The translations under genes and the position numbers were made by a program. The notes beneath the pieces were generated by a model. It had not been told where the DNA came from. It saw nothing but the letters and a program-made list of their open reading frames with translations, and made no database searches. From Ancylobacter moscoviensis (GTDB taxonomy: Bacteria > Pseudomonadota > Alphaproteobacteria > Rhizobiales > Xanthobacteraceae): a stretch of DNA of 64,000 bases. Shown here piece after piece: positions 17,103 through 31,010 of the stretch. The number at the start of each line of letters is the position of its first letter. Positions within the stretch are counted from its first letter, which is position 1. The stretch covers positions 1-64,000 of the forward strand of contig NZ_VMBP01000001.1 in the NCBI RefSeq assembly GCF_007559435.1. Reading direction: 5' to 3'.

Positions 17103-17729
17103 TCACTGGCCCGGCGCGGGCGCCCCGTTGATCAGCACCTGCGTCTCGCCGGAGGCGGGCGCTCCCGCCGGTGCGGCCGCGGTCGTCGAGGCCGCGGCCT
17201 CCGCCTTCGGGTCCGGCACGGCGAGCACCATCGCCCAGTAGACGCCGTACTTGCTGCGCGGCGCGCGCGCCGCCGCGATGCCGAGCCGGGTCGCGCCGGG
17301 CATCAGCATGTTCTTGTTGTGCGAGGGCGAATCCCGCCAACCGGAGAAGGCTTCGGCCAGCGTGTGATAACCGGCGCCGACATTCTCCGAGGCGCGCAGC
17401 CCGCTGAAGCCGGCCGCCTTCAGCCGCGCGGTCAGGCCGCGCCCGCCGATATTGTGGGAGAGCTGGTCGGCCGCCGCCATCGACTTCGCCTGCCGTTCCG
17501 CCACCGCCATCAATACCGGATCGATGGTCACCGCCGGCAGGCCGCGCCCGCGCCGGTAGTCGCTCAGCAGCGAGGCCGCCGCCTGCGGATCGAGCGCACC
17601 GCCCTTCGCGATATTGGCATAGAAGGTCTCGTCGACCGGCCCGCCGGAAGGCGGCGCCGCCGCGCAGCCGGCGAGCAGCACGGGCACCAGCAGGAGACCG
17701 GCGAGACGCTTCAGCAGGAAGGACTTCAT
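17103..17729 (-). CDS. CAP-domain (SCP/PR-1-like) lipoprotein
   Basis: A 208-residue lipoprotein. The N-terminus carries a signal with lipobox LLAGC, and the CAP fold follows with ADQLSHNIGG, SENVGAGYHTLAEAFSGW and SPSHNKNMLMPGATRLG, including the conserved His and Glu residues of the family cleft. The last 35 residues are Ala/Pro/Thr-rich. Bacterial CAP proteins are envelope-located; their role is mostly unknown. The ATG at 17729 starts the signal peptide; the frame is open further upstream but overlaps the channel gene. Confidence 0.85.
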   Translation of the reverse strand: MKSFLLKRLAGLLLVPVLLAGCAAAPPSGGPVDETFYANIAKGGALDPQAAASLLSDYRRGRGLPAVTIDPVLMAVAERQAKSMAAADQLSHNIGGRGLTARLKAAGFSGLRASENVGAGYHTLAEAFSGWRDSPSHNKNMLMPGATRLGIAAARAPRSKYGVYWAMVLAVPDPKAEAAASTTAAAPAGAPASGETQVLINGAPAPGQ

Positions 17730-17773
17730 GGGGTTTCTCGACTGAGAGGAGAGCGCCGGCGCCGCGCCGGACG

Positions 17774-20269
17774 CTACGAATCGGCGGGAGCGTCGTCGTC
17801 CTTGCTGTCGGCCGCGCCGATCGGGCCGCCGCGATAGATGCTCCACGGCGTGTAGGGAATGCCGATCTTCGCCGCCTTGAGCCGGTCCAGCACGGCGAAA
17901 TGCAGGTCGCTCTTCACGGTGAGCGCATAGTCGACATTGGCCACCACGCAGCGCAGCTCGAACTGCAGATAGCTGTCGCCGAACCCCATGAGGAAGACGC
18001 GCGGCGGCGGGCTGCGCAGCACCTGCGGATGATCGCAGGCGCAGCCGATCAGGATGTCCCGGATTTCGTCCGCGTCGGCGTCATAGGCGACGTTGACCTT
18101 CACGATCACCCGGCCGGTGGTGTTGGCGTGGGTGAAGTTCTTCACCATGCCGGTGATCAGGTCCGAATTGGGGATCAGCACCGCCGCGCGGTCGAAGGTC
18201 TCGATCTCGGTGGCGCGCACGCTGATGCGCCGGACATAGCCTTCCTCGCCCTTCACCGAGATGGTGTCGCCGACGCGGATCGGCCGCTCGGCCAGCAGGA
18301 TCAGCCCCGAGACGAAGTTCGAGACGATGGACTGCAGGCCGAAACCGATACCGACCGAGAGCGCACCGGCGACCAGCGCGATGTTTTCGAGGTTGAGCCC
18401 GATCTGTCCCATCGCCATGGCGATCACGGCGATGGAGCCGATATAGCCGATGATGGTGGCGATGGAGTTCTGCAGGCCCTGGTCGAACGCCGTCTTGGGC
18501 AGGATCGCCACCGCGAACCAGCGCTGCACCGCGCGGGCGATGACGATGCCGATCACCAGGAACAGCACGGCGCTCAGCACGTCGCCGATGGCGATGGTGG
18601 AGTTGCCGATGGTGAAGCCGAAGGTGACGCGGCTCACCAGGTCGCGCAGGTCCGCCGTCGAGGTGCCGAAGGTTCCCACGACGACGACGACGATCACGAT
18701 CACCGCCATCGCCTTCAGCACGCCGGCGACCAGCACCGACAGCAGTTCGAGGCTGGCCGGGCGCACGCCGAGCGTCTTGGCGACGCTGCGCGCCCGTGGG
18801 CCGCTGGCGATGGCGTCGATGAAGAAGGCGTTGATCAGCGCGATGACGAGATAGAGCGTTCCCGCCATCACCACCGCGATGAGCGAGCGGGAGGACAGGA
18901 AGGCGGCGAAGCTCACATAGCCGCCGATCAGGGCGCCGGCGATGGTCAGGTTCAGCACCCAGAAGGGGAACCGGATCCATTGCAGCGCCGTGGAAGGGGC
19001 ACCCGTACCCGCCTCCTTGGCCTCCGGCTTGCTCTCCGACACGGCGGGCGCGCCGTCGCGGGCGGCCGCGCCGTCGCCGTCATCGCCGTCCCCGTCGCCC
19101 ATCTCGGCGTTGAGGGCGCGCATGGCGCGGGCGGCGACGAGAACGAGACCGATGGACATGGCGGCGCTGGTCGCCACCGTCAGCGGAACGGGCGCCACCA
19201 GCACCCGGTGCAGCGTGTTGAGCAGCGCCCCGGCGGCGAGGATCCACAGGCCGGTCGCGGCGTGGCCGTAGATCAGCCGCGCCATGTTCTCCGACAGCGG
19301 CACCGCCCGGCGCCGCGCCTCGCCCGGCGCCAGGGCGCCGGCGAGCAGGCCCCGGCCGATGGCGACGATGGAAACCGCCAGCAGCACGCCCTGCGCCAGC
19401 TCGTTGATGCGTTCGGGGACGAGATCGAAGGCATTGAACAGCGTCAGCACCGCGAAGGTCGCCACCGGCGCCGCGGCCATGCGCAGGATCGCGACCAGCG
19501 CCGACAGCGAGCAGGCCCTCAGCCGGGGCAGCGGTTCATCGTCGCCGCCGAGATCGGCGCGGCGCAGCGGCCGCGAGAACATGTTCTGCGCGGCGACGAC
19601 CAGCCCGATGATGACGAGCGCGCCGAAGGCCACGCCGAGCTGGCCCCAGATCGACATGCGCGCGCCCGCATAGGCGTTCCAGTCGTTCATCAGATAGCGG
19701 ACGCCGCGCCACTCCACCGGCACGGCCGCCGCCGCCTGAAGCCAGAGCGTGGGATCGAGCGCGCTGTAGGAGCGCGCGAACAGCGTGTCGGTGAACATCG
19801 CTCGCCGGCGGCCGGTGATGCGATCGGAGAGCTGGTCGGCGCGCACGTTCAGCAGCTTGGCCTGCTTCAACACCGCATCGAGCTCGCTCGCCCGCGCCGC
19901 CAGCGCCTCGCGCTCGCGGGTGATGGAGGCGTCCTCCGGCGGCGCGTCGTCCGCCGGCTTGGGGCCGATCTCCTTCACGCGATTGGTCATGTTGGCGAGC
20001 AGCGGCTCCAGCAGCGTGATCGCCGCGCCGAGCTCGGTGCGCACCGGGTCCAGCCGGTTGCGCAGCTCGTCCAGATCCACCGACCGCAGGCCGTCCCGGC
20101 CCAGCGCCGCCTCGACGCCGTCGACGATCGCCCGCTGGCCTTCCAGCTTCTCCTGTACCTGCGATTGCTCGGGGGGCGCCTGCGCATGGCCAGCTCCGGC
20201 CGGCAGCAGCACCATGAAGGCAATGAGAAGCGCGGCGAACCACGAGAACAGGGCGCGCGCCGGCATCAT
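17774..20269 (-). CDS. Large MscS-type mechanosensitive channel with DUF3772 N-terminus
   Basis: About 831 residues. An N-terminal signal ends near GAGHA, then a long periplasmic alpha-helical region (DUF3772-like, about residues 30-190), roughly ten membrane segments, and a C-terminal MscS core with [31 protein letters not shown] and [14 protein letters not shown]. MscK/YbiO-like channels of this size release solutes on hypo-osmotic shock. An internal Asp/Gly-rich loop (DGDGDDGDG, about residue 400) is unusual. The start is one of two adjacent ATGs at 20269/20266, which begin the signal peptide; an open frame reaches 20359. Confidence 0.85.
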   Translation of the reverse strand: [831 protein letters not shown]

Positions 20270-20452
20270 CGCGCGGCCCCCTGCGGCGGCGCCTGCGCGC
20301 CGCGCATCAAGGGGTTCGCCGATGGCAATATCGGTGACAATGGAATGAGAAAGCATCATCAGGGGGCGGATTCGAACCGGACCTCCCCTGTCTCAGGCCC
20401 GATAAAGGCCAAGTCAAGGCGCATCCGCCGCTTGCACCGGGCGAATGCCGCC

Positions 20453-21109
20453 TCAGTTGCCGCGCATGGTCGGCGGCAGCAGGCGCTCCTGCAGGTCGAA
20501 CGCCGAGGAGAAGATGGCGAAGACGTCGCCGAGGAATTCGCGCGTCTGCGAGAACAGCGTGGCGCGGGGCGCGCGCATCCGGCCGATCATCTCCTCGTCG
20601 TCCAGCGACAGCTCGGCCGCGTGGTGGATGGCGAGGTTCTTCATCGGGCCGTTATTGGGCAGGAAGACCACCTGCAGTTCCTCGATGCCGCGGTTCTGCG
20701 CCAGCAGCACGAGATGGCGCATCAGCGCCGAGCCGATGCCCTTGCCCTGCCACGGCCGCTCGACGCTGAACGCCGCCTCGGCGGCGACCGGCTTGCCGGG
20801 CCTGCGGGTCAGCGGGTGCAGCTCGGCGACGGCACGCAGCTCGCCCTCGACGAAATAGCCGAGCGCGCTCGCCTCGCTGGAGACGACACGGGTAGCGTGG
20901 CGCGTCAGGGCGGCATCGGAAACGACACCGCCGAAACGCATGAAGCGGCTCAGCGGATCGAGACGCAGAAGATGATCGACGACAAGCTGCCGTTCCGCCG
21001 GCACCAGCTTGCGGATATGGCCCTCCAGCCGCTCGCCCGCATGCTCATGCGGAGCCGCGACGGCGGGGGCAAGGTCCTCCTTCACGGAGGTGGATACGGA
21101 ATCGGTCAT
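20453..21109 (-). CDS. GNAT-family N-acetyltransferase
   Basis: A 218-residue protein with the acetyl-CoA-binding motif A of the GNAT fold, VERPWQGKGIGSALMRHLVLLAQNRGI (Q/RxxGxG/A as QGKGIG), preceded by the AAEAAFSV strand and followed by NNGPMKNLAIHHAAEL. The substrate is unknown; the N-terminal RLDPLSRFMRFGG pattern is seen in GNAT proteins of the Pat-like type. The ATG at 21109 is preferred because the in-frame ATG at 21202 adds a non-conserved stretch. It lies downstream of the serine-protease gene on the same strand, 195 bp away. Confidence 0.8.
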   Translation of the reverse strand: MTDSVSTSVKEDLAPAVAAPHEHAGERLEGHIRKLVPAERQLVVDHLLRLDPLSRFMRFGGVVSDAALTRHATRVVSSEASALGYFVEGELRAVAELHPLTRRPGKPVAAEAAFSVERPWQGKGIGSALMRHLVLLAQNRGIEELQVVFLPNNGPMKNLAIHHAAELSLDDEEMIGRMRAPRATLFSQTREFLGDVFAIFSSAFDLQERLLPPTMRGN

Positions 21110-21304
21110 GGCGTCGGCCTCGTCTGGACCGCCCCTGTTGCGTTGCAGCAGAAATATGCGCACCGCAAAACAATACAACTCCCGCGACTGCATGGCTCGC
21201 ATGCGGCGCGCGAGCCGGATGCCCGATGACTGCCCGACAACGCTCTTTTCTACGCCGCAATCGGCCGCCGGCCAATGCGTATCCTCGCCGAGGAGCGCCC
21301 TCGT

Positions 21305-22183
21305 TCAGCGGCTCACGCTCGCCGACTGGTTGCGGCCTACCATCTCGGTGATCGCCTGCCGCAGCGAGCCCTCGGCGGTGACGCCGAAATTGTAGTGGCT
21401 CATCGAGAACGGCCCCACCTTGCCCGGATGCGCCGACCGGAAGCCGACATAGACGCCGAGGAAGCCGCCATTCGGCGCCAGCAGCGCCGCGCCGGACACG
21501 CCGCCCTCCGCGTCGCAGTCGATCGCCACCTCGCGCAGGCCGCTCGGCGTCGTCGCCGTCACCTGCCGCGCGCGGCAGCCCTGCAGCGAATAATTCTCCT
21601 CGCCTCCCGCACGGGCGGCGGCGGCCAGCACGATCTCGCCCGGCACGCTCATCGCCTTCGCCGGCATGTAGGGCTTGGCGCCGATGACGGCGTTCGCCAG
21701 CGGCACCACCGCCCAGTCCTTCACCGCCGGCTCGGCATAAGGCTCGCGGGCGCCGCAGATCACCTCCTCGACGTCGATGGGCACCACCTGCCGGCTGCCG
21801 CCCGCCTCGATCTCGAAGGTGCAGCTATCCCCCGTGCCGCGCGGCTCGCCGCCGGGCGCGAACAGCACATGGGCGGCGGTCACCAGCACGTTGCTGGCGC
21901 CGACGAGCTGGCCGGTCCCCACCGCCGAGCCGCAGCGCACCAGCCCGGTGGCGCCGAAACGGGTGGAAACCGTAGACGCGGAGAGACCTTTCGACCGGGC
22001 ATATTCATCCCGCGTCTGGCGTCCGTCCTCGTCGATGATGATGGCGGAGGAGGGAAGATCGCCGGCCGCCGCATTCTTGCGCTCCAGCGCACCGGCGGGC
22101 GTGGCAAGGTTGCAGGCGGCGACAAGGGTCAGGCACAGCGCGGGGAGTGCCCGGCTACTCTGGAACACACGCTGCAACTGCAT
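21305..22183 (-). CDS. Secreted trypsin-like serine protease
   Basis: A 292-residue S1-like protein with an N-terminal signal (hydrophobic core around residues 12-24). The catalytic triad is visible: H105 in VTAAHV, D156 in KDWAVV and S230 in AEGGVSGAAL, where the classic GDSGG is replaced by GGVSG. Three or more cysteine pairs suggest disulfides in the periplasm. The substrate is unknown. It is divergent from zapE across a 339-bp gap. Confidence 0.82.
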   Translation of the reverse strand: MQLQRVFQSSRALPALCLTLVAACNLATPAGALERKNAAAGDLPSSAIIIDEDGRQTRDEYARSKGLSASTVSTRFGATGLVRCGSAVGTGQLVGASNVLVTAAHVLFAPGGEPRGTGDSCTFEIEAGGSRQVVPIDVEEVICGAREPYAEPAVKDWAVVPLANAVIGAKPYMPAKAMSVPGEIVLAAAARAGGEENYSLQGCRARQVTATTPSGLREVAIDCDAEGGVSGAALLAPNGGFLGVYVGFRSAHPGKVGPFSMSHYNFGVTAEGSLRQAITEMVGRNQSASVSR

Positions 22184-22522
22184 ACGGTCCCCGCTCCCGC
22201 TCGTGAGAGGGGAAACATTGCGGGAACGACTGAGGCCGCGTCAAGGCGGAAGACGGGTCGCGCCATGGCCGGTGGCGAATCGCGGCCTCGCGCGTCGCAG
22301 CCCTGCCATGCGAATCCCTCATCCGGCGCGCCGGCCTTGCGGGAACGTCGCCTCCCCGCCCCTTACGTTTCGGCAGATTCCGGCCTTCTCCGGCACCTTC
22401 CGCGGCCTCGGCCGCCGGCCTGGCACCCGGCCCCGACCTTCGCATGAGAAGGCCCCGTCGCGCTTGCTGCCGCGCGCCGCTCCCGCTAAGCGTGCGCTGC
22501 AATATGGCAGGAGTGGTCCGAG
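22184..22522. other. Gap between the protease gene and zapE
   Basis: This 339-bp stretch is GC-rich and holds no supported gene. It must contain the divergent promoters of the protease (minus) and zapE (plus). An AGGAG sequence lies before the zapE ATG. No convincing -35/-10 pair, repeat or RNA structure was found. Confidence 0.5.
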
Positions 22523-23743
22523 ATGGCGGACATGGTGACGGCGGAAGCCGGCGGCTCGGTGCTCGCGGCGCGGTATGTCGCCCGCATGGCGGTCGGCGAT
22601 CTGACGCCGGATTCCGGGCAGGCCCGGGTCGTCGCCGCGCTGGCGGCGCTGGAACAGCGCATCGCCGCCCGCCGCCTCGCCCGCAAGACCTCGGCGCTGG
22701 GCTGGCTCTTCGCCCGCCGCGAGGACACCGTGCCCCGCGTGCGCGGCCTCTACATCCACGGCGCGGTCGGCCGCGGCAAGACCATGCTGGTCGACCTGTT
22801 CTACGAATGCGTCGCGGTGCGCAAGCGCAAGCGCCGCGCCCATTTCCACGAATTCATGGCCGACGTTCACGCCCGCATCTTCCAGGTGCGCGCCGACATG
22901 AAGACCGGCAAGATCAAGGATGGCGACCCCATCGCCCTGGTCGCCGCCGCCCTCTACGAGGAGGCCTGGCTCCTCTGCTTCGACGAGTTCCACGTCACCG
23001 ACATCGCCGACGCGATGATCCTCGGCCGCCTGTTCGAGAAGCTGTTCGACCTTGGCGTCGTCATCGTCGCCACCTCCAACGTCGCACCGCAGGATCTCTA
23101 CAAGGGCGGCCTCAACCGCGCGCTGTTCCTCCCGTTCATCGGCATGATCGAGGAGCACATGGAGGTGGTGCGCATCGATTCCCCCACTGACTACCGCATG
23201 GAGAAGCTCGGCGGCGCGCGCATCTGGTACGTGCCCGCCGCGTACGAGAGCATGGCGGATGTCGACCGGGAGATGGACAAGGTCTGGCACCGCATCGCCG
23301 GCATCGACGGCGGCGCCCCGGCGACGCTGGTTTCCGCCGGGCGCACCATCCCAGTGCCGCGCGCGGGCGGCGGCGCGGCGCGCTTCTCCTTCCACGACCT
23401 GTGCGGCGTACCGCTCGGCGCTTCCGACTATCTGCGCCTCGCCCGCGCCTATCACACGCTGGTCATCGACCACATCCCCCGGCTCGACCAGGACCGCCGC
23501 AACGAGGCCAAGCGCTTCATCACGCTGATCGACGAGCTCTACGAGAAGGGCGTGAAGCTGGTCGCCTCGGCCGAGGCGGAGCCCGAGACGCTCTACACCG
23601 GCACCGAGGGGGCGGAAGCCTTCGAATGGGCGCGTACCGTCTCGCGCCTGCACGAGATGCGCTCGGAAGAGTATATTGCACGTCCGCATGGACGCGGTGA
23701 TTCCGAGGCTAGCGGCGACACGACGGGCCTTGTCGAAACCTGA
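22523..23743 (+). CDS. zapE: AFG1-like ATPase, cell division protein ZapE
   Basis: A 406-residue P-loop ATPase of the AFG1/ZapE family. Walker A GAVGRGKT is at residues 80-87, Walker B-like LLCFDEFHVTDIADAM follows, then the sensor VATSN and the family block LYKGGLNRALFLPFI; the C-terminus has RLHEMRSEEY. ZapE interacts with FtsZ and affects ring stability in E. coli; mitochondrial relatives assist respiratory-complex quality control. In Hyphomicrobiales it commonly lies just upstream of mdh, as here. Confidence 0.92.
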   Translation: MADMVTAEAGGSVLAARYVARMAVGDLTPDSGQARVVAALAALEQRIAARRLARKTSALGWLFARREDTVPRVRGLYIHGAVGRGKTMLVDLFYECVAVRKRKRRAHFHEFMADVHARIFQVRADMKTGKIKDGDPIALVAAALYEEAWLLCFDEFHVTDIADAMILGRLFEKLFDLGVVIVATSNVAPQDLYKGGLNRALFLPFIGMIEEHMEVVRIDSPTDYRMEKLGGARIWYVPAAYESMADVDREMDKVWHRIAGIDGGAPATLVSAGRTIPVPRAGGGAARFSFHDLCGVPLGASDYLRLARAYHTLVIDHIPRLDQDRRNEAKRFITLIDELYEKGVKLVASAEAEPETLYTGTEGAEAFEWARTVSRLHEMRSEEYIARPHGRGDSEASGDTTGLVET

Positions 23744-23842
23744 TCGGGCGAAAGCGTGCCCAACGCCGTTTTCGGGGTTGATCGGCCGGGCGCGACGCCC
23801 AAATCTGGAGCCTGACCTCCCCCTCTCACGGACGCTCCCGGC

Positions 23843-24559
23843 ATGAGCAGCCGCCTTCACAAGAACGACGCGCCGACACACACCTGCGCCCTCACCGGCC
23901 GCATCGTCTCCTCCCGCGACGGCGTGCGGCTCGACATGCTCCGCCCGGCGCTGGCGGACCACATCCGGGCGCTGCATCCAGCCATCCCGGCGGACGCCTA
24001 TATTTCCCGCGCCGCGCTGGCCAAGGAGCGCGCCGCCTACATCGCCGCCACGCTTCAGGCCGAGCGCGGCGACCTGAGCCAGCTCGACCACGAGGTCATC
24101 GACAGCCTCGCGGCCAACGACATCCTGACCGAGAATGTCGAGCTGTCGATCGAGGGCAACCGCACCTTCGGCGAACGCGCGGCGGACACCATCGCCTCCT
24201 TCGGCGGCAGCTGGACCTTCATCATCTCCTTCATGGTGTTCATCAGCATCTGGATGGCGCTGAACATCGCCGGCCTGCTCGGGGCCTTCGATCCCTACCC
24301 GTTCATCCTGCTGAACCTGGTGCTGTCCTGCATCGCCGCCCTTCAAGCGCCCGTCATCATGATGAGCCAGAAACGGCAGGAGGCGAAGGACAGGCTGCGC
24401 TCGGAGAACGACTATCGCATCAACCTGAAGGCCGAACTCGAGATCCGCCATCTTCACGAGAAGATCGACCACATGCTCACGCGCCAGTGGGAGCGGCTGG
24501 CGGAGATTCAATCGATACAGATCGATCTCATGGAAGATCTCGCGCAGAGAAGGCGCTAG
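23843..24559 (+). CDS. DUF1003 family membrane protein
   Basis: A 238-residue protein. The core GERAADTIASFGGSWTFIISFMVFISIWMALNI and DPYPFILLNLVLSCIAALQAPVIMMSQKRQ matches DUF1003, with two membrane helices (about residues 130-150 and 160-180) and a C-terminal coiled-coil tail. The N-terminus carries CALTGR, resembling the short Cys-containing stretch of this family. Function is unknown. It sits between zapE and mdh, in the same orientation, but mdh appears to have its own promoter. Confidence 0.85.
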   Translation: MSSRLHKNDAPTHTCALTGRIVSSRDGVRLDMLRPALADHIRALHPAIPADAYISRAALAKERAAYIAATLQAERGDLSQLDHEVIDSLAANDILTENVELSIEGNRTFGERAADTIASFGGSWTFIISFMVFISIWMALNIAGLLGAFDPYPFILLNLVLSCIAALQAPVIMMSQKRQEAKDRLRSENDYRINLKAELEIRHLHEKIDHMLTRQWERLAEIQSIQIDLMEDLAQRRR

Positions 24560-24625
24560 GCATCTTGTATTTCGTATACCAATACAGTGTCCGAAAGTCG
24601 TAGTGGCGGGGAAATACGCACGTGA

Positions 24626-25684
<1,059 letters not shown>

Positions 25685-26019
25685 GGCGGGGCCTCGCGCC
25701 GGCGGGCCGCCGAGGCGGTCCGCAAGGTCGCGAGGACGTGATGGCCTCCGGGCCGGAGAAAGACCGGCGGGGCTCGCCCCGCCGCCTGCGATGCCCGACA
25801 GTGGCGTCGATATTGCTTTGCGTATCCAGCGATGCGTTTTCGCATCCCGGTGCCGCATTCCTGCGGCATTCCTGACGTGAATACGGGACCCTATATAGAA
25901 GCCTACCGACTTTCGCTCCCGATCCCGGAGCACCGCAGGCAGCCCGACCCGCAGGTTTCGGGCGATCTACGGCAAGAAAGCACTGCCACCGGACCGCAAC
26001 GGTCCCCCAGGAGCCGACT
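25685..26019 (+). other. mdh-sucA intergenic region with tandem hairpins and leader
   Basis: This 335-bp gap has a GC-rich hairpin at 25766-25783 (GGCGGGGC / GCCCCGCC), then two adjacent perfect hairpins: 25831-25846 (GATGCG-TTTT-CGCATC) and 25851-25868 (TGCCGCA-TTCC-TGCGGCA). A TATATA box at 25892-25897 suggests a sucA promoter just behind them, with a leader of about 120 nt. A 6-bp hairpin (25991-26005) lies immediately before the AGGAG ribosome-binding site and could affect translation. No known riboswitch class was recognised. Confidence 0.45.
25831..25868 (+). terminator. Tandem hairpins downstream of mdh
   Basis: Two perfect short hairpins with 6- and 7-bp stems and 4-nt loops stand 4 bp apart. 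Neither is followed by a strong U-run in the plus direction, so they may mark the processed 3' end of mdh mRNA or partial termination ahead of the sucA promoter. Confidence 0.4.
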
Positions 26020-28998
<2,979 letters not shown>

Positions 28999-29021
28999 CG
29001 TTTCACGAAACTCGAGGGAGT

Positions 29022-29040
29022 GCCGGCCACGAGGGTCGGC
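29022..29040 (+). other. Small stem-loop between sucA and sucB
   Basis: GCCGGCC and GGTCGGC pair (7 bp with one G-U) around ACGAG in the 63-bp sucA-sucB gap. It may adjust the relative expression of E1 and E2; there is no U-run. Confidence 0.3.
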
Positions 29041-29061
29041 GAACGGTGAGGAAAAACGAGC

Positions 29062-30300
29062 ATGGCCACCGAGATCCGCGTTCCGACGCTGGGCGAATCG
29101 GTCACCGAGGCGACGATCGGCAAGTGGTTCAAGAAGGCGGGCGAGGCGGTCGCCGCCGATGAACCCATCGTCGAGCTGGAGACCGACAAGGTCACCATCG
29201 AGGTGCCCGCTCCGGCGGCCGGCGTGCTCTCCGAGATCATCGCCAAGGACGGCGAGACGGTCGGTGTCGGTGCCCTGCTCGGCTCCATCGGCGAAGGCGC
29301 CGGCGCGAAGGCGGCCCCGGCCGCCGCGCCTGCGGCGGTCAAGGCGGAAGCGCCCAAGGCCGAGGCGCCCAAGGCGGCTCCCGCCCCTGCGGCTGCCGCC
29401 GCGGCCCCGGCCGGCGCCAACGGCCCGGCGGTGGCCAAGCTCGCCGCTGAATCCGGCCTCAACCCGGCCATGCTCGCCGGTTCCGGCAAGGACGGCCGCG
29501 TGACCAAGGGCGACATGCTCGCCGCCATCGCCACTGGCGCCGCCGCGGCTCCCGCCCCGGCCCCGGTCGTCGCCCGCGCGCCCTCCGCGCCGGACGATGC
29601 CGCCCGCGAGGAGCGGGTGAAGATGACCAAGCTGCGCCAGACCATCGCCAAGCGGCTGAAGGACGCGCAGAACACCGCTGCCATGCTCACCACCTTCAAC
29701 GACGTCGACATGACGGCGGTGATGAGCCTGCGCGCGCAGTACAAGGACGTGTTCGAGAAGAAGCACGGCGTGAAGCTGGGCTTCATGGGCTTCTTCACCA
29801 AGGCGGTGATCCAGGCCCTGAAGGACGTGCCGGAGGTCAATGCCGAGATCGACGGGCAGGACCTCGTCTACAAGAACTTCTACCACATCGGCATCGCCGT
29901 CGGCACCGACAAGGGCCTCGTGGTGCCGGTGGTGCGCGACGCCGACCAGCTCTCGGTCGCCGGCATCGAGAAGGCCATCGCCGGCCTCGGCCGCAAGGCG
30001 CGCGACGGCAAGCTCGGCATCGAGGACATGCAGGGCGGCACCTTCACCATCACCAATGGCGGCATCTACGGTTCGCTGATGTCGACGCCGATCCTCAACG
30101 CGCCGCAGTCGGGCATCCTCGGCATGCACCGCATCGAGGAGCGTCCCGTCGTGGTGAAGGGCCAGATCGTCGCCCGCCCGATGATGTATCTGGCGCTGAG
30201 CTACGATCACCGCATCGTCGACGGCAAGGGCGCCGTGACCTTCCTCGTCCGCGTCAAGGAAGCGCTGGAAGACCCGACCCGCCTCGTGCTGGACCTGTGA
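29062..30300 (+). CDS. sucB: Dihydrolipoyllysine succinyltransferase, E2 of 2-oxoglutarate dehydrogenase
   Basis: A 412-residue E2. One lipoyl domain (residues 1-75) carries the lipoylated lysine K43 in ETDKVTIEV. An Ala/Pro/Lys-rich linker leads to the peripheral-subunit-binding domain (about 127-162, [26 protein letters not shown]). The catalytic domain ends with [12 protein letters not shown], where H383 and D387 are the active-site pair. It forms the core of the complex and passes succinyl to CoA. A GAGG sequence precedes the ATG. Confidence 0.96.
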   Translation: MATEIRVPTLGESVTEATIGKWFKKAGEAVAADEPIVELETDKVTIEVPAPAAGVLSEIIAKDGETVGVGALLGSIGEGAGAKAAPAAAPAAVKAEAPKAEAPKAAPAPAAAAAAPAGANGPAVAKLAAESGLNPAMLAGSGKDGRVTKGDMLAAIATGAAAAPAPAPVVARAPSAPDDAAREERVKMTKLRQTIAKRLKDAQNTAAMLTTFNDVDMTAVMSLRAQYKDVFEKKHGVKLGFMGFFTKAVIQALKDVPEVNAEIDGQDLVYKNFYHIGIAVGTDKGLVVPVVRDADQLSVAGIEKAIAGLGRKARDGKLGIEDMQGGTFTITNGGIYGSLMSTPILNAPQSGILGMHRIEERPVVVKGQIVARPMMYLALSYDHRIVDGKGAVTFLVRVKEALEDPTRLVLDL

Positions 30301-30328
30301 TCCGGGGGTCTTCCCGGCGGAGGACGCA

Positions 30329-30970
30329 ATGACCTATCTGAGCGAATTCGCGGCCCTGATGGCCGTATTCGCGGTGGTGATCGTGGCGCCGGGGGCGGAT
30401 TTCGCCCTCGTCGTCCGCCAGAGCGTGGTCCATGGCCGGCGCGCCGCGCTGGTCACCAGCTTGGGCATCGGCGCGTCGCTCCTGTTCCACATCAGCTACA
30501 CGCTGCTGGGCATCGGCCTCATCGTCTCGCAGTCGCTGGCGCTGTTCGCGCTCATCAAGTGGCTGGGCGTCGCCTATCTCGTCTATCTCGGCGTGAAATC
30601 GTTCTTCGAGAAGCCGCTGGAGATCGACGAGGGCGAGCTCGCGGCCGGCGCGCATTCCCGCCGGCCCCTCTCCCTGCCGGCCTGCTTCGGCATGGGCTTC
30701 CTCACCAACGCGCTGAACCCGAAGCCCGTCCTGTTCTTCCTGTCCCTGTTCACCGCTCTGGTGAGCCATGAAACCCCGGCGGCCGTGTCGTTCCTCTACG
30801 GCATCGGCATGGCCACCGCGCTCGTCGCATGGTTCGCCGGCGTCACGCTGTTCTTCACCAATCCGGTCGTGCGCGCCCGTTTCAAGGCGTGCGGGCGCTG
30901 GTTCAACCGGGTGACCGGGGCGACCTTCGTGCTGCTCGGCCTGCGCCTCGCCGTCCAGAAGGCCGGCTGA
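30329..30970 (+). CDS. LysE/RhtB-family amino-acid exporter
   Basis: A 213-residue membrane protein with about six hydrophobic segments. The family block [34 protein letters not shown] near the N-terminus and [21 protein letters not shown] in the middle identify a LysE/RhtB translocator, which exports amino acids or homoserine lactones; the substrate is unknown. GGAGG lies upstream of the ATG. It sits between sucB (28 bp) and lpdA (40 bp), so it should be transcribed with the dehydrogenase genes, which is unusual. Confidence 0.88.
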   Translation: MTYLSEFAALMAVFAVVIVAPGADFALVVRQSVVHGRRAALVTSLGIGASLLFHISYTLLGIGLIVSQSLALFALIKWLGVAYLVYLGVKSFFEKPLEIDEGELAAGAHSRRPLSLPACFGMGFLTNALNPKPVLFFLSLFTALVSHETPAAVSFLYGIGMATALVAWFAGVTLFFTNPVVRARFKACGRWFNRVTGATFVLLGLRLAVQKAG

Positions 30971-31010
30971 CGATCCCCGACATTTCCCGGAAGTCTCCAA
31001 GGAACCGCCC

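Noticed and set aside
20360..20400. GGTTCGAATCC on the minus strand, resembling a tRNA T-arm
   Set aside because: The T-stem pairs at only three positions, and no acceptor, D-arm or anticodon stem can be drawn in the surrounding 90 bases.
25898..26019. sucA leader considered as a riboswitch
   Set aside because: Only one 6-bp hairpin is clear; no conserved core of a known class was recognised.
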